Shown here piece after piece: positions 38,832-49,155 of a DNA stretch of 64,000 nt. The notes below the pieces were generated by a model that ran no database searches, was not told the origin of the DNA, and was given only the letters and a program-made list of their open reading frames with translations. Numbering within the stretch: position 1 is the first letter of the stretch; each line of letters starts with the position of its first letter. Location: contig NZ_JAHZPZ010000004.1 of NCBI RefSeq assembly GCF_019929665.1, positions 1 to 64,000 of the forward strand, in the 5' to 3' direction. Source of the DNA: Streptococcus infantis. GTDB taxonomy: Bacteria; Bacillota; Bacilli; Lactobacillales; Streptococcaceae. Made by a program: the position numbers and the translations under genes.

Positions 38832-39614
38832 ATGGCAGTAATTTCAATGAAACAACTTCTTGAGGCTGGTGTACACTTTGGTCACCAAACTCGTCGCTGG
38901 AACCCTAAGATGGCTAAGTACATCTTCACTGAGCGTAACGGAATCCATGTTATCGACTTGCAACAAACTGTAAAATACGCTGACCAAGCATACGACTTTA
39001 TGCGTGATGCAGCAGCTAACGATGCAGTTGTATTGTTTGTTGGTACTAAGAAACAAGCTGCTGACGCTGTTAAAGAAGAAGCAGAACGTTCAGGTCAATA
39101 CTTCATCAACCACCGTTGGTTGGGTGGTACCCTTACTAACTGGGGAACAATCCAAAAACGTATCGCTCGTTTGAAAGAAATCAAACGCATGGAAGAAGAA
39201 GGAATCTTCGACGTTCTTCCTAAGAAAGAAGTTGCACTTCTTAACAAACAACGCGCTCGTCTTGAAAAATTCTTGGGTGGTATCGAAGACATGCCTCGCA
39301 TCCCAGATGTAATGTACGTAGTTGACCCACATAAAGAGCAAATCGCTGTTAAAGAAGCTAAAAAATTGGGTATCCCAGTTGTAGCGATGGTTGACACAAA
39401 CACTGATCCAGATGATATCGATGTAATCATCCCAGCTAACGATGACGCTATCCGCGCAGTTAAGTTGATCACAGCTAAATTGGCAGACGCTATCATCGAA
39501 GGTCGCCAAGGTGAAGATGCTGTAGCAGCAGTTGAAGCAGAATTTGCAGCTTCAGAAGCTCAAGCAGACTCAATCGAAGAAATCGTTGAAGTTGTAGAAG
39601 GCGACAACGCTTAA
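38832..39614 (+). CDS. rpsB: 30S ribosomal protein S2
   Basis: The 260-aa product begins [27 protein letters not shown], the S2 signature, and has an acidic C-terminal tail ([13 protein letters not shown]). The frame is open from 38748, but AAAGGAG followed by ATG 38832 and the family N-terminus fix the start. Codon use is strongly biased, as for a highly expressed gene. It forms an operon with tsf, separated by a GC-rich hairpin. Confidence 0.98.
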   Translation: MAVISMKQLLEAGVHFGHQTRRWNPKMAKYIFTERNGIHVIDLQQTVKYADQAYDFMRDAAANDAVVLFVGTKKQAADAVKEEAERSGQYFINHRWLGGTLTNWGTIQKRIARLKEIKRMEEEGIFDVLPKKEVALLNKQRARLEKFLGGIEDMPRIPDVMYVVDPHKEQIAVKEAKKLGIPVVAMVDTNTDPDDIDVIIPANDDAIRAVKLITAKLADAIIEGRQGEDAVAAVEAEFAASEAQADSIEEIVEVVEGDNA

Positions 39615-39635
39615 TTCGTATAAATAGTAATTACC

Positions 39636-39671
39636 TAGGAGGGCGGGGCTTAGCCCGGCTCTCCTATTTTT
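39636..39671 (+). terminator. Intercistronic hairpin between rpsB and tsf
   Basis: Stem TAGGAG... / ...CTCCTA with a GC-rich inner stem GGGC / GCCC and a following T-run, between the rpsB stop and the tsf binding site. It probably attenuates part of the transcription and lowers tsf relative to rpsB. Confidence 0.8.
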
Positions 39672-39691
39672 AAAAATATAGGAGAATCAAA

Positions 39692-40732
39692 ATGGCAGAA
39701 ATTACAGCTAAACTTGTTAAAGAGTTGCGTGAAAAATCTGGTGCTGGTGTTATGGACGCTAAAAAAGCACTTGTAGAAACTGACGGTGACATCGAAAAAG
39801 CAATCGAATTGCTCCGTGAAAAAGGTATGGCTAAGGCAGCTAAGAAAGCTGACCGTGTTGCTGCTGAAGGTTTGACTGGTGTTTATGTGAACGGTAACGT
39901 TGCAGCAGTAGTTGAAGTAAATGCTGAAACTGACTTCGTTGCGAAAAATGCTCAATTCGTTGAATTGGTAAATGCAACTGCAAAAGTAATCGCTGAAGGA
40001 AAACCAGCTAACAACGAAGAAGCTCTTGCTTTAACAATGCCTTCAGGTGAAACTCTTGAAGCAGCTTATGTGTCTGCAACAGCAACTATCGGAGAAAAAA
40101 TCTCATTCCGTCGCTTTGCTTTGATTGAAAAAACAGATGCACAACACTTCGGTGCTTACCAACACAACGGCGGACGTATCGGTGTTATCTCTGTAATCGA
40201 AGGTGGAGACGAAGCACTTGCTAAACAAATCTCAATGCATATTGCTGCGATGAAACCAACAGTTCTTTCATACAAAGAATTGGATGAGCAATTTGTTAAA
40301 GATGAGTTGGCTCAATTGAACCACGTAATCGACCAAGATAACGAAAGCCGTGCAATGGTTAACAAACCAGCTCTTCCACACTTGAAGTATGGATCAAAAG
40401 CACAATTGACTGATGAAGTTATCGCTCAAGCTGAAGCTGACATTAAAGCAGAGTTGGCTGCAGAAGGTAAACCAGAAAAAATCTGGGATAAAATCATTCC
40501 AGGTAAAATCGATCGCTTCATGCTTGACAACACTAAAGTTGACCAAGCATACACACTTCTTGCACAAGTCTACATCATGGATGACAGCAAGACAATTGAA
40601 GCATACCTTGAATCAGTTAACGCTTCAGTAGTTGAGTTCGCTCGCTTTGAAGTTGGTGAAGGTATCGAAAAAGCTGCAAATGACTTTGAAGCTGAAGTTG
40701 CAGCTACAATGGCAGCAGCTTTGAATAACTAA
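39692..40732 (+). CDS. tsf: Elongation factor Ts
   Basis: Nucleotide exchange factor for EF-Tu. The 346-aa product starts [27 protein letters not shown], with the N-terminal UBA-like domain, and includes the TDFVAKN motif (residues about 80-86) contacting EF-Tu. Length matches streptococcal EF-Ts, which is longer than the E. coli protein. The AGGAG site is directly after the attenuator hairpin. Codon use is highly biased. Confidence 0.98.
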   Translation: MAEITAKLVKELREKSGAGVMDAKKALVETDGDIEKAIELLREKGMAKAAKKADRVAAEGLTGVYVNGNVAAVVEVNAETDFVAKNAQFVELVNATAKVIAEGKPANNEEALALTMPSGETLEAAYVSATATIGEKISFRRFALIEKTDAQHFGAYQHNGGRIGVISVIEGGDEALAKQISMHIAAMKPTVLSYKELDEQFVKDELAQLNHVIDQDNESRAMVNKPALPHLKYGSKAQLTDEVIAQAEADIKAELAAEGKPEKIWDKIIPGKIDRFMLDNTKVDQAYTLLAQVYIMDDSKTIEAYLESVNASVVEFARFEVGEGIEKAANDFEAEVAATMAAALNN

Positions 40733-40741
40733 TAATAAAAA

Positions 40742-40768
40742 GAGGAAGCAAGTTTGCTTCCTTTTTCT
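40742..40768 (+). terminator. Terminator after tsf
   Basis: Stem GGAAGCA / TGCTTCC with a 4-nt loop and T-run, 10 nt after the tsf stop. Confidence 0.88.
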
Positions 40769-40782
40769 TTTATTAAAAATTT

Positions 40783-40806
40783 AAAAAGCCCTATAACAAG
40801 GGCTTT
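40783..40806 (-). terminator. Terminator after cysK
   Basis: Stem AAAGCCC / GGGCTTT with an 8-nt loop; on the minus strand a T-run follows. It lies 14 nt beyond the cysK stop, back to back with the tsf terminator. Confidence 0.85.
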
Positions 40807-40820
40807 GTGTATTTAGGAGA

Positions 40821-41747
40821 CTACACTTCGAATTCATAGAGTGCTGTAGATAGGTAACGTTCTCCGTTATCTGGTGCAAGCGCAAGGACTTTTTTACCTG
40901 CCCCAAGTTTTTTAGCAACTTCGATTGCTGCATAGATAGCTGCGGCAGAAGAAATACCTACCAAGAAGCCTTCTTTTCCACCAATTTCGCGACCAAGTGC
41001 AAGAGCATTGTCTGATGTCACGCGAACGATACCATCATAAGCTTCTGTATCAAGTGTTTCTGGGATGAATCCTGCAGAGATACCTTGAATTTTGTGAGGT
41101 CCTGGTTTTTCACCTGACAAGATAGCTGACTCGTCTGCCTCAACTGCAAAAACTTGAATGTTTGAGTTAGCAGTTTTAAGAGCATGAGAAACACCTGAAA
41201 TAGTTCCTCCAGTACCTACACCAGCAACAAAGGCATCTAAACCATCAGCTCCGAAATCAGCTAGAATTTCAGCTCCTGTTGTTCTTTCGTGAACTTCTGG
41301 GTTAGCTTGGTTATTAAACTGTAATGGTAGGAAACCATCGCGTTCAGCAGCAATTTCTTGCGCTTTTGCAATCGCACCTTTCATACCTTCACTACCAGGA
41401 GTGAGGACTAGTTCAGCACCATAAGCTTGGATAATCTTACGGCGTTCAACACTCATTGTTTCAGGCATAACGATGACAACTTTATAACCTTTAGCAGCAC
41501 CAACCCATGAAAGACCGATACCAGTGTTCCCGCTTGTTGCTTCTACAATAGTAGATCCTGGTTTCAGTTTACCCTCTTGCTCTGCTTTTTCAATCATGCT
41601 GAGAGCAATGCGGTCCTTAACGGATGAACCTGGGTTAAAAGCTTCTAGTTTTACGTAAACGTCTGCTGCACCTTCTGGTACAATGTTATTCAATTTAACA
41701 ATCGGTGTTTTTCCGATAAGTTCTGTGATATTGTTATAAATAGCCAT
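40821..41747 (-). CDS. cysK: Cysteine synthase (O-acetylserine sulfhydrylase)
   Basis: PLP enzyme making cysteine from O-acetylserine and sulfide. The 308-aa product has the PLP-lysine motif [11 protein letters not shown] (Lys about 43), the substrate loop TSGNTGIGL (about 69-77) and the phosphate-binding GTGGT(I)SG loop (about 177). Length is normal. Monocistronic, with a clean sigma-A promoter upstream and a strong terminator. No CmbR-type site was identified. Confidence 0.96.
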   Translation of the reverse strand: MAIYNNITELIGKTPIVKLNNIVPEGAADVYVKLEAFNPGSSVKDRIALSMIEKAEQEGKLKPGSTIVEATSGNTGIGLSWVGAAKGYKVVIVMPETMSVERRKIIQAYGAELVLTPGSEGMKGAIAKAQEIAAERDGFLPLQFNNQANPEVHERTTGAEILADFGADGLDAFVAGVGTGGTISGVSHALKTANSNIQVFAVEADESAILSGEKPGPHKIQGISAGFIPETLDTEAYDGIVRVTSDNALALGREIGGKEGFLVGISSAAAIYAAIEVAKKLGAGKKVLALAPDNGERYLSTALYEFEV

Positions 41748-41776
41748 GTTAGCACCTCTTTATATAAGATGCTTCT

Positions 41777-41805
41777 AGTATAACGCTAACTTTGACTTTT
41801 GTAAA
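41777..41805 (-). promoter_or_regulatory. Promoter of cysK
   Basis: On the minus strand TTTACA (41800-41805), 17-bp spacer, TATACT (41777-41782), about 25 nt before the ATG and its GAGGTG site. Confidence 0.72.
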
Positions 41806-41811
41806 ATATAG

Positions 41812-41836
41812 AAATCCTATCGAAGCGATAGGATTT
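41812..41836. terminator. Hairpin between yigZ and the cysK promoter
   Basis: Perfect 11-bp stem AAATCCTATCG / CGATAGGATTT with a 3-nt loop. The T-run is stronger on the plus strand, but the position fits termination of yigZ before cysK. Confidence 0.65.
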
Positions 41837-41902
41837 TTTTATAACAATCAGAAAAATAGTCAGTGTAAATCTAAAAATTGAGGGAAGGTATTTTAAATTG
41901 CT

Positions 41903-42538
41903 TTACACAAGGTTTACAGGGACTTCAACTTCTCGTAAGCCTTGATCTGTTAGGATAACCTTCCCATTAAAAAATTCTATGAGGGCAGCTTTGGTATCCT
42001 CTTTATCCTCTTTATCGACAAAGATAATTGTGTCAACTTGATCTGTAAAGTTGGTTTCGAGTTCCATAAGATTATGTTCTTTAAGAAAATTCCCATACTC
42101 TTGATATTGAGCATAGCTCATTTGAATTTGAATCCCTGCTTGTTCTTTAATTTCAACAATTCCAATTTCTTTGACAGCTAAGGCAACACTACCTGCATAA
42201 GCGCGAATGAGGCCTCCGGCACCCAGCTTAATACCACCAAAATATCGGGTAACAACTACACAGACATTAGTAAGATTGTGGTTTTCTAGAACTCCTAGCA
42301 TAGGTACACCAGCAGTTCCACTTGGCTCCCCATCATCACTGGTTCGCTTGATTTCACTGCGCTCACCGACAATAAAAGCAGAGCAGTTGTGGGTAGCCTT
42401 ATAGTGTTCTTTTTTGATAGCAGTGATAAAGTCACGAGCTTCTTCTTCACTATAGACACGTTTTGCATGGCAAATAAATCGTGATTTTTTGATTTCTTCT
42501 TGGACTTGTCCGTCCTCTTTTATCGTTCTAAATTCCAT
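41903..42538 (-). CDS. yigZ: YigZ/IMPACT-family protein
   Basis: The 211-aa product has the UPF0029/IMPACT N-terminal domain with KSRFICHAKRV and the CSAFIVGERSEIKRTSDDGEPSGTAG signature region (about 52-77), plus a C-terminal DUF1949 ferredoxin-like domain. IMPACT proteins inhibit GCN2 in eukaryotes; the bacterial role is not defined. It is divergent from comFA across a 55-bp gap. A TACAAT -10 ends 6 nt before the ATG and no ribosome-binding site is seen. Confidence 0.92.
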   Translation of the reverse strand: MEFRTIKEDGQVQEEIKKSRFICHAKRVYSEEEARDFITAIKKEHYKATHNCSAFIVGERSEIKRTSDDGEPSGTAGVPMLGVLENHNLTNVCVVVTRYFGGIKLGAGGLIRAYAGSVALAVKEIGIVEIKEQAGIQIQMSYAQYQEYGNFLKEHNLMELETNFTDQVDTIIFVDKEDKEDTKAALIEFFNGKVILTDQGLREVEVPVNLV

Positions 42539-42544
42539 ATTTTT

Positions 42545-42550
42545 ATTGTA
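42545..42550 (-). promoter_or_regulatory. -10 of yigZ, placing the start site at the ATG
   Basis: TACAAT on the minus strand, with only six bases (AAAAAT) between it and the yigZ ATG. This predicts a leaderless transcript. No convincing -35. Confidence 0.5.
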
Positions 42551-42578
42551 CTAAAAAATAGTCTAAAGTTCTATATTT

Positions 42579-42586
42579 TACGAATA
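42579..42586 (+). promoter_or_regulatory. ComX (sigma-X) combox of comFA-comFC
   Basis: Perfect combox TACGAATA preceded by a T-rich stretch, 7 bp before the comFA ATG. It assigns comFA-comFC to the late competence regulon. Confidence 0.92.
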
Positions 42587-42593
42587 AAGAAGT

Positions 42594-43892
42594 ATGAAAA
42601 TAAATCCAAATTATCTTGGTCGACTTTTTACAGAACAAGAATTAAGCTCTGAAGAACGACAACAGGCGGAGAAGCTGCCAAGCATGAGAAAAGAGAAGGG
42701 GAAACTCTTCTGTCAACGATGTGATAGTATGATTCAAGATGAATGGTCTCTACCTATTAATGCTCATTACTGCCGAGAATGTTTATTGATGAAGCGAGTT
42801 AGGAGTGATCAGGCCTTATATTATTTCCCTCAAGAAGATTTTCCTAAACAAGATGTTCTTAAATGGAAGGGACAATTGACTCCATTTCAAGAGAAAGTAT
42901 CAGATGGCTTACTTCAAGCAGCAGAGAATCAGGAACCGACTTTAGTTCATGCAGTGACTGGCGCTGGGAAGACAGAGATGATTTATAAAGTTGTTGCGAA
43001 AGTTATTAATGATGGTGGTGCAGTTTGTCTAGCCAGTCCACGAATAGATGTTTGTTTGGAATTGTATAAGCGATTGAAGAATGACTTTGCTTGCGAAATA
43101 GCTTTACTGCATGGCGAGTCTGAACCATACTTTCGAACACCACTAGTTGTTGCAACAACTCATCAATTATTAAAGTTTTACCACGCTTTTGATTTACTAA
43201 TAGTAGATGAAGTAGATGCATTCCCTTATGTTGACAACAAGATACTTTACAAAGCTGTAAAGAATTGTGTAAAGGAAAATGGACTCAGAATTTTTCTCAC
43301 TGCAACTTCTACAGATGAGTTGGATAAGAAGGTTCGCTTAGGGGAGCTAAAACGTCTAAGCCTGCCAAGACGGTTCCATGGAAATCCTTTAATTATTCCA
43401 AAACCCGTTTGGCTATCTGATCTGGATAAATGTTTGGATAAGTTTCGCCTACCACCAAAGCTAAAAAGATATGTGGAAAACCAGAGAAGAACTGGCTGCC
43501 CCTTACTAATATTTGCATCAGAAATTACAAAGGGAGAGAAGTTGAAGGAAATCTTACAAGAGAAATTTCCAAATGAGAGAATTGGTTTCGTATCCTCAGT
43601 TACTGAAAATAGATTAGAGCAAGTTCAAGCTTTTAGGGATAGGGAATTGACCATATTGATAAGCACAACAATATTGGAGCGCGGAGTTACCTTCCCTTGT
43701 GTTGATGTCTGTGTCGTAGAAGCAAACCATCGTCTCTTTACAAAATCAAGTCTCATTCAAATTGGAGGACGTGTAGGTCGCAGCATGGATAGACCTACAG
43801 GAGATCTAATTTTCTTTCATAATGGATTAAATCGTTCGATTAAGAATGCTATAAAGGAAATTAAACTGATGAACAAGGAGGCAGGCCTATGA
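42594..43892 (+). CDS. comFA: Competence ATP-dependent DNA translocase ComFA
   Basis: DEAD-box-like helicase needed for uptake of transforming single-stranded DNA. The 432-aa product has an N-terminal four-cysteine zinc finger (CQRC about residue 40, CREC about 62), Walker A TGAGKTE (about 125), the DEVD box (LLIVDEVDAF, about 205), TATS and a C-terminal helicase motif QIGGRVGRS. The start agrees with pneumococcal ComFA. It overlaps comFC by 4 nt. Expression should depend on ComX. Confidence 0.97.
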   Translation: MKINPNYLGRLFTEQELSSEERQQAEKLPSMRKEKGKLFCQRCDSMIQDEWSLPINAHYCRECLLMKRVRSDQALYYFPQEDFPKQDVLKWKGQLTPFQEKVSDGLLQAAENQEPTLVHAVTGAGKTEMIYKVVAKVINDGGAVCLASPRIDVCLELYKRLKNDFACEIALLHGESEPYFRTPLVVATTHQLLKFYHAFDLLIVDEVDAFPYVDNKILYKAVKNCVKENGLRIFLTATSTDELDKKVRLGELKRLSLPRRFHGNPLIIPKPVWLSDLDKCLDKFRLPPKLKRYVENQRRTGCPLLIFASEITKGEKLKEILQEKFPNERIGFVSSVTENRLEQVQAFRDRELTILISTTILERGVTFPCVDVCVVEANHRLFTKSSLIQIGGRVGRSMDRPTGDLIFFHNGLNRSIKNAIKEIKLMNKEAGL

Positions 43893-44551
43893 TTTGTTTA
43901 CTATGTGCCCAACATTTGAAGAAAAATCTAACCTTTGGAGAGCTTCTTTTTTTGAAAAAGGAGGAGGGCTCACTTTGTTTAGCTTGTTACTCAAGTTTTG
44001 AAATGATTGGGGAAGAACATTGCCCAAATTGTTATAAAAAGGGAGTGTCAACTTCATGTCAAGATTGTCAACTTTGGTGTAAAGAAGGGATTGAAGTAAG
44101 CCATAAAGCGATTTTTAGTTATAATCAAGCTATGAAAGACTTCTTTAATCGTTACAAATTTGATGGCGATTATATTCTCCGAAAAGTTTTTGCAATGATT
44201 TTAAATGAGAATTTAAAAAAATACAAGGATTATCATTTTATTTTAATACCGTTAAGCCCTGAGAGGTATGCAAAAAGAGGTTTTAATCAGGTTGCAGGCC
44301 TAATAGAAGCGGCAGGGCTTTCCCATCTGGATATATTAGGAAAAAGAGAAGAAAAAGCCAGTTCTTCTAAAAATCGTTTGGAGCGTTTGGCCACGGAACT
44401 TCCGTTTTTTATTAAAGAAGGCAGTAGGATTCCAAAGAAGATTCTATTGATTGATGATATTTATACGACAGGAGCGACTGTTAACCGTGTCAAGAGTATG
44501 CTAGAGAATGCAGGAGCAAAAGAGGTTAAAACATTTTCCCTCGTAAGATGA
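43889..44551 (+). CDS. comFC: Competence phosphoribosyltransferase-like protein ComFC
   Basis: Partner of ComFA in DNA import. The 220-aa product has an N-terminal zinc-binding cysteine cluster (CLLC at 3-6, CLAC about 30, CPNC about 47, CQDC about 57) and a C-terminal type I phosphoribosyltransferase fold with LLIDDIYTTGATV (about 189-201). The ATG overlaps the comFA stop. Same combox operon. Length is normal. Confidence 0.95.
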   Translation: MICLLCAQHLKKNLTFGELLFLKKEEGSLCLACYSSFEMIGEEHCPNCYKKGVSTSCQDCQLWCKEGIEVSHKAIFSYNQAMKDFFNRYKFDGDYILRKVFAMILNENLKKYKDYHFILIPLSPERYAKRGFNQVAGLIEAAGLSHLDILGKREEKASSSKNRLERLATELPFFIKEGSRIPKKILLIDDIYTTGATVNRVKSMLENAGAKEVKTFSLVR

Positions 44552-44560
44552 GGAAAAAGA

Positions 44561-44589
44561 TTGCAAAAAGATTATGAAAGCGTTATAAT
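44561..44589 (+). promoter_or_regulatory. Promoter of hpf
   Basis: TTGCAA (44561-44566), 17-bp spacer, TATAAT (44584-44589), 9 bp after the comFC stop. Confidence 0.78.
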
Positions 44590-44630
44590 AAATGTAGAAA
44601 AACAAATATGTTTAGAAAGAAGGTACTTAT

Positions 44631-45179
44631 ATGATTAAATATAGTATCCGTGGTGAAAACCTAGAAGTAACTGAAGCAATTCGTGATTATGTAGTTTCTA
44701 AACTCGAAAAGATCGAAAAATACTTCCAAGCAGATCAAGAATTAGATGCGCGTGTCAATTTGAAAGTGTATCGTGAAAAGACTGCTAAGGTAGAAGTAAC
44801 AATTCCACTTGGATCTATTACTCTTCGTGCAGAAGACGTTTCTCAAGATATGTATGGATCTATTGATTTGGTGACAGATAAGATTGAACGTCAAATCCGT
44901 AAAAATAAAACTAAAATTGAACGTAAGAACAGAAATAAAGTTTCTACTAGCCAACTATTTACAGATACCTTGGTAGAAGAGACAGATGCTGCTCAACCTA
45001 AAGTTGTTCGTTCAAAACAAATTGATTTAAAACCAATGGACCTTGAAGAAGCACTTCTTCAGATGGACTTATTGGGCCATGATTTCTTCATTTATATCGA
45101 TGTTGAAGATGAAACAACAAATGTCATTTATCGACGCGAAGATGGAGATATTGGTCTTCTTGAAGTGAAAGAATCATAA
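44631..45179 (+). CDS. hpf: Long-form ribosome hibernation promoting factor
   Basis: Forms inactive 100S ribosome dimers in resting cells. The 182-aa product has the N-terminal HPF/YfiA domain (MIKYSIRGENLEVTEAIRDYV..., to about residue 100), a linker and the C-terminal dimerisation domain of about 55 residues (HDFFIYIDVEDETTNVIYRREDGDIGLLEVKES). The second domain marks the long form. It is directly downstream of comFA-comFC, but its own strong promoter suggests general expression. Confidence 0.96.
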   Translation: MIKYSIRGENLEVTEAIRDYVVSKLEKIEKYFQADQELDARVNLKVYREKTAKVEVTIPLGSITLRAEDVSQDMYGSIDLVTDKIERQIRKNKTKIERKNRNKVSTSQLFTDTLVEETDAAQPKVVRSKQIDLKPMDLEEALLQMDLLGHDFFIYIDVEDETTNVIYRREDGDIGLLEVKES

Positions 45180-45200
45180 TCCTTAATATGCTTAGATTAA

Positions 45201-45232
45201 AAAGGTGGTTTACACTAGTGTAAACCACCTTT
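45201..45232. terminator. Perfect palindrome after hpf
   Basis: A 32-bp perfect inverted repeat: AAAGGTGGTTTACACT and its reverse complement, followed by T-rich sequence. Likely a strong terminator for hpf. Confidence 0.85.
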
Positions 45233-45303
45233 TGTGTTCATAAATACTACATTTGAGCACAAGTGCTATTCCTTCTTTAAAGGTCGCTTTTTCAGTGCAA
45301 ATA

Positions 45304-45312
45304 TGGTATAAT
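45304..45312 (+). promoter_or_regulatory. Extended -10 of gdpP operon
   Basis: TGGTATAAT (TATAAT at 45307-45312), followed by AGAGG (45321-45325) and ATG 45332. The leader is only about 13 nt. Confidence 0.7.
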
Positions 45313-45331
45313 ATTGCGCAAGAGGTTTGTA

Positions 45332-47305
45332 ATGAAAAAAAATGAAATGAATCCCTTTTTTATATACTTATTTGTTGGGATTGCCTTTATAATCATGACT
45401 GTATTGGTTATTTTTCTTCAAAATAACCTAGTCACAATAGCATGCTTATTTTTCTTGATGGTAGCATTTCTTTTGCTATTTTATTTTCAGAAGAAATTTT
45501 ATCAAAAAACAGAAATTGAACAAATCCAATACGTAAACCATCAGGCGGAAGATAGTTTAAGTTCACTCTTAGAACAGATGCCGGTTGGAGTTGTCAAGCT
45601 AAACATGGAAAGTAGTGAGATTGAGTGGTTCAACCCCTACGCAGAGTTAATGTTGACAACGGAAGATGGAGAAATTGACCTTCCTCAAGTTCAAGAAATT
45701 ATAAAAACATCCATATCTTCTCCTGGAATTTATGCAAATGTGGGGGAAAAACGTTATGCGGTACATCTAGATAGAAATTCTGGCGTGCTCTACTTTTTTG
45801 ACGTTTCTGGAGAGTACGAAGCCACAGTAGAATTGGTTACAAGTCGTCCTGTTATTGGTATTATTTCGGTAGATAATTATGATGATTTAGAGAACGAAAC
45901 ATCTGAATCAGACATCAGTCATATTAATAGTTTTGTCGCAAATTTTGTATCAGAATTTACTGGAAAATATCAGATGTTTTCTCGTAGAGTGACCATGGAT
46001 CGTTTTTACTTATTTACCGACTATACGGTATTAGAGCAATTGATGCAGGATAAATTTTCTGTAATTGATACCTTCCGTGAAGAAGCTAAGCAGAGAGATT
46101 TAGCCTTAACCATGAGTATGGGCTTGTCATACGGTGATGGCGATCATGAGGGTATTGGTAAAGTTGCTTTATCAAATCTCAACCTTGCAGAAGTTCGAGG
46201 TGGAGACCAGGTCGTTGTAAAAGAAAATGATGAGACGAAAAATCCAATTTATTTTGGTGGTGGTTCTGCAGCTTCTATTAAGCGAACAAGAACACGTACA
46301 AGAGCAATGATGACGGCAATCTCTGAAAAGTTGAGAAGCGTTGACCATGTCTTCGTGGTTGGTCATAAAAACTTAGACATGGATGCTTTAGGCTCTGCTG
46401 TTGGTATGCAATTGTTCTCGAGTAACGTCTTGGATGAAAGTTATGTGGTCTATGATGCAGAACAAATGTCTCCGGACATTCATCGTGCCATTCAATTTTT
46501 AGAGAATGAGGGAGTAACAAAACTCATCCCTCTAACTCAAGCTATGGGAATGGTCACTAATCGTTCCTTGCTAGTGATGGTCGACCACTCTAAGACAGCT
46601 TTAACCTTGTCAAAAGAGTTTTATGATTTGTTTACACAAACCATCATTATTGACCACCATAGACGAGATCAGGATTTCCCGGAAAATGCTGTTATCACCT
46701 ATATCGAGAGTGGAGCAAGTAGCGCGAGCGAGCTTGTAACAGAGTTAATTCAATTCCAAAACTCTAAGAAAGCACGCTTAAGTCGTATCCAAGCTAGTGT
46801 TCTTATGGGCGGTATGATGCTGGATACTAAGAATTTCACCTCTCGTGTAACTAGCCGAACCTTTGACGTGGCAAGTTATCTAAGAACACGTGGTAGTGAT
46901 AGTATTGTAATTCAAGAACTTGCGGCGACTGACTTTGAAGAGTATCGATTGGTTAATGAGCTAATCTTGCAAGGACAGGCCGTACAACCTTCTATTCTTG
47001 TAGCTCAGGCCAAGGATGATAAGGAGTATGATATTGTAGTGATTAGTAAAGCAGCTGATACTATGTTAGCTATGTCAGGTATTGAAGCTAGCTTTGTCAT
47101 TGCTAAAAACAGCCAAGGGGATATTTCCATTTCTGCACGAAGTCGAAGTAAGATCAATGTGCAACGGATTATGGAAGAATTGGGAGGTGGAGGCCACTTC
47201 AACTTGGCAGCTGCCCGACTGACAGATATGACTCTGCAAGAAGCAGGTGATAAACTAAAAACCATTATTTCTAATGAAATTAGAGAAAAGGAGACAGAAG
47301 AATGA
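45332..47305 (+). CDS. gdpP: Cyclic-di-AMP phosphodiesterase GdpP (Pde1)
   Basis: Membrane enzyme hydrolysing c-di-AMP to pApA, setting levels that control potassium and turgor. The 657-aa product has two N-terminal membrane helices (about 10-55), a PAS-like region, a degenerate GGDEF domain (about 170-300), the DHH domain with [13 protein letters not shown] and VDHS / IIDHHRRD, and a DHHA1 domain with [10 protein letters not shown] near the C-terminus. The in-frame TTG at 45314 was rejected in favour of ATG 45332 with AGAGG. rplI overlaps by 4 nt, as in Bacillus. Confidence 0.96.
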   Translation: MKKNEMNPFFIYLFVGIAFIIMTVLVIFLQNNLVTIACLFFLMVAFLLLFYFQKKFYQKTEIEQIQYVNHQAEDSLSSLLEQMPVGVVKLNMESSEIEWFNPYAELMLTTEDGEIDLPQVQEIIKTSISSPGIYANVGEKRYAVHLDRNSGVLYFFDVSGEYEATVELVTSRPVIGIISVDNYDDLENETSESDISHINSFVANFVSEFTGKYQMFSRRVTMDRFYLFTDYTVLEQLMQDKFSVIDTFREEAKQRDLALTMSMGLSYGDGDHEGIGKVALSNLNLAEVRGGDQVVVKENDETKNPIYFGGGSAASIKRTRTRTRAMMTAISEKLRSVDHVFVVGHKNLDMDALGSAVGMQLFSSNVLDESYVVYDAEQMSPDIHRAIQFLENEGVTKLIPLTQAMGMVTNRSLLVMVDHSKTALTLSKEFYDLFTQTIIIDHHRRDQDFPENAVITYIESGASSASELVTELIQFQNSKKARLSRIQASVLMGGMMLDTKNFTSRVTSRTFDVASYLRTRGSDSIVIQELAATDFEEYRLVNELILQGQAVQPSILVAQAKDDKEYDIVVISKAADTMLAMSGIEASFVIAKNSQGDISISARSRSKINVQRIMEELGGGGHFNLAAARLTDMTLQEAGDKLKTIISNEIREKETEE

Positions 47306-47754
47306 AAGTAATCTTTTTAGCAGATGTAAAAGGCAAAGGAAAAAAAGGCGAAATCAAGGAAGTGCCAACAGGTTATGCGCAAAACTTTTTGATTAAGAAA
47401 AACCTTGCTAAAGAAGCGACTTCACAAGCAATTGGTGAGTTGCGCGGGAAGCAAAAATCTGAAGAAAAAGCACATGCTCAACTTCTTGCAGAAGCACAAG
47501 AAATCAAGGCGAAACTTGAAGCAGAAGAAACAATTGTTGAGTTTGTTGAAAAAGTTGGTCCAGATGGAAGAACTTTTGGTTCAATTACTAGCAAGAAAAT
47601 TGCGGAAGAGCTCCAAAAACAATTTGGAATTAAAATTGATAAACGTCATATTCAAGTTCAATCTCCAATTCGAGCAGTTGGCTTGATTGATGTTCCGGTA
47701 AAAATTTATCAGGATGTAACTAGCGTCATCAATCTTCGTGTAAAAGAAGGATAA
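47302..47754 (+). CDS. rplI: 50S ribosomal protein L9
   Basis: The 150-aa product starts [26 protein letters not shown], the L9 signature that binds 23S rRNA, followed by the long central helix and a C-terminal domain. The ATG overlaps the gdpP stop. dnaB follows after 42 bp. The gdpP-rplI-dnaB order is widely conserved in Firmicutes. Confidence 0.97.
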   Translation: MKVIFLADVKGKGKKGEIKEVPTGYAQNFLIKKNLAKEATSQAIGELRGKQKSEEKAHAQLLAEAQEIKAKLEAEETIVEFVEKVGPDGRTFGSITSKKIAEELQKQFGIKIDKRHIQVQSPIRAVGLIDVPVKIYQDVTSVINLRVKEG

Positions 47755-47796
47755 GCTAGATTTGAGTAATGATTTTGTAAAAGGAAGGAAAGTCTG

Positions 47797-49155
47797 ATGG
47801 CAGAAGTAGAGGAACTACGAGTTCAGCCCCAGGATATTTTGGCAGAACAATCTGTATTGGGAGCTATATTTATCGATGAGAGTAAACTCGTATTTGTTCG
47901 AGAATATATTGACTCTCGAGACTTCTTTAAGTATGCTCACCGTTTGATTTTTCAGGCCATGGTTGATTTGTCAGATCGAGGCGAAGCCATTGATGCAACG
48001 ACTGTTCGTACGATATTAGATAATCAAGGTGATTTGCAAAATATTGGTGGCTTGTCCTACCTTGTTGAGATTATCAACTCTGTACCAACCTCTGCAAACG
48101 CTGAATATTATGCAAAGATTGTAGCAGAAAAGGCCATGCTTCGTCGCTTGATTGCCAAGTTGACAGAGTCTGTCAATCAAGCATATGAGGCTTCTAGTCC
48201 TGTAGATGAAATCATTGCACGAGCAGAAAAAGGTTTGATTGATGTCAGTGAGAATGCGAACCGTAGTGGTTTTAGAAATATTCGAGACATCCTAAATCTT
48301 AACTTTGGAAATTTAGAAGCGCGTTCACAACAAACTTCTGATATTACAGGGATTGCAACTGGTTATCAGGACCTGGATCATATGACAACTGGTTTGCACG
48401 AGGAGGAGTTAATCATTCTTGCTGCTCGTCCTGCGGTCGGTAAGACTGCTTTTGCCTTGAATATTGCTCAAAATATCGGAACCAAGCTAGACAAGACCGT
48501 TGCAATTTTCTCACTTGAGATGGGTGCTGAGAGTCTGGTCGATCGTATGTTAGCTGCCGAAGGACTAGTAGAGTCTCACTCTATCCGTACAGGGCAATTG
48601 ACTGAGGAAGAGTGGCGCAAATATACGATTGCTCAAGGTAATCTTGCAAAAGCAAGTATCTATATCGATGATACACCAGGGATTCGAATCACAGAGATTC
48701 GTTCTCGTGCGAGAAAATTGTCTCAGGAAACAGGCAATCTTGGATTGATCTTGATTGACTACCTGCAGTTAATTACAGGGACTGGTCGTGAGAACCGTCA
48801 GCAAGAGGTGTCAGAGATTTCACGTCAGTTGAAAATTCTAGCCAAGGAACTGAAGGTGCCTGTTATCGCGCTAAGTCAGCTGTCACGTAGTGTTGAACAA
48901 CGTCAAGATAAAAGACCGGTGCTATCAGATATTCGTGAGTCTGGATCTATCGAGCAGGATGCGGATATCGTAGCCTTTCTCTATCGAGATGACTATTATG
49001 AACGTGGTGGCGAAGAAGAGGAAGGTCTTCCAAATAACAAGGTAGAAGTTATTATTGAGAAGAACCGTAGCGGGGCACGTGGAACGGTAGAATTGATTTT
49101 TCAAAAAGAGTATAACAAGTTTTCAAGTATTTCGAAGAGAGAGGAACAAAGATGA
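47797..49155 (+). CDS. dnaB: Replicative DNA helicase
   Basis: Hexameric 5'-3' helicase of the replication fork (DnaB family; called DnaC in Bacillus and often in streptococci). The 452-aa product has an N-terminal primase-interacting domain (DILAEQSVLGAIF), a linker helix and the RecA-like motor with Walker A RPAVGKTAF (about 210-218) and Walker B LILIDYLQL (about 321). It overlaps the veg-like gene by 4 nt. Confidence 0.97.
   Translation: MAEVEELRVQPQDILAEQSVLGAIFIDESKLVFVREYIDSRDFFKYAHRLIFQAMVDLSDRGEAIDATTVRTILDNQGDLQNIGGLSYLVEIINSVPTSANAEYYAKIVAEKAMLRRLIAKLTESVNQAYEASSPVDEIIARAEKGLIDVSENANRSGFRNIRDILNLNFGNLEARSQQTSDITGIATGYQDLDHMTTGLHEEELIILAARPAVGKTAFALNIAQNIGTKLDKTVAIFSLEMGAESLVDRMLAAEGLVESHSIRTGQLTEEEWRKYTIAQGNLAKASIYIDDTPGIRITEIRSRARKLSQETGNLGLILIDYLQLITGTGRENRQQEVSEISRQLKILAKELKVPVIALSQLSRSVEQRQDKRPVLSDIRESGSIEQDADIVAFLYRDDYYERGGEEEEGLPNNKVEVIIEKNRSGARGTVELIFQKEYNKFSSISKREEQR

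Noticed and set aside
39090..39509. Two long minus-strand frames opposite rpsB
   Set aside because: They arise from the biased codons of rpsB; no start signals, no homology seen, and the sense gene is certain.
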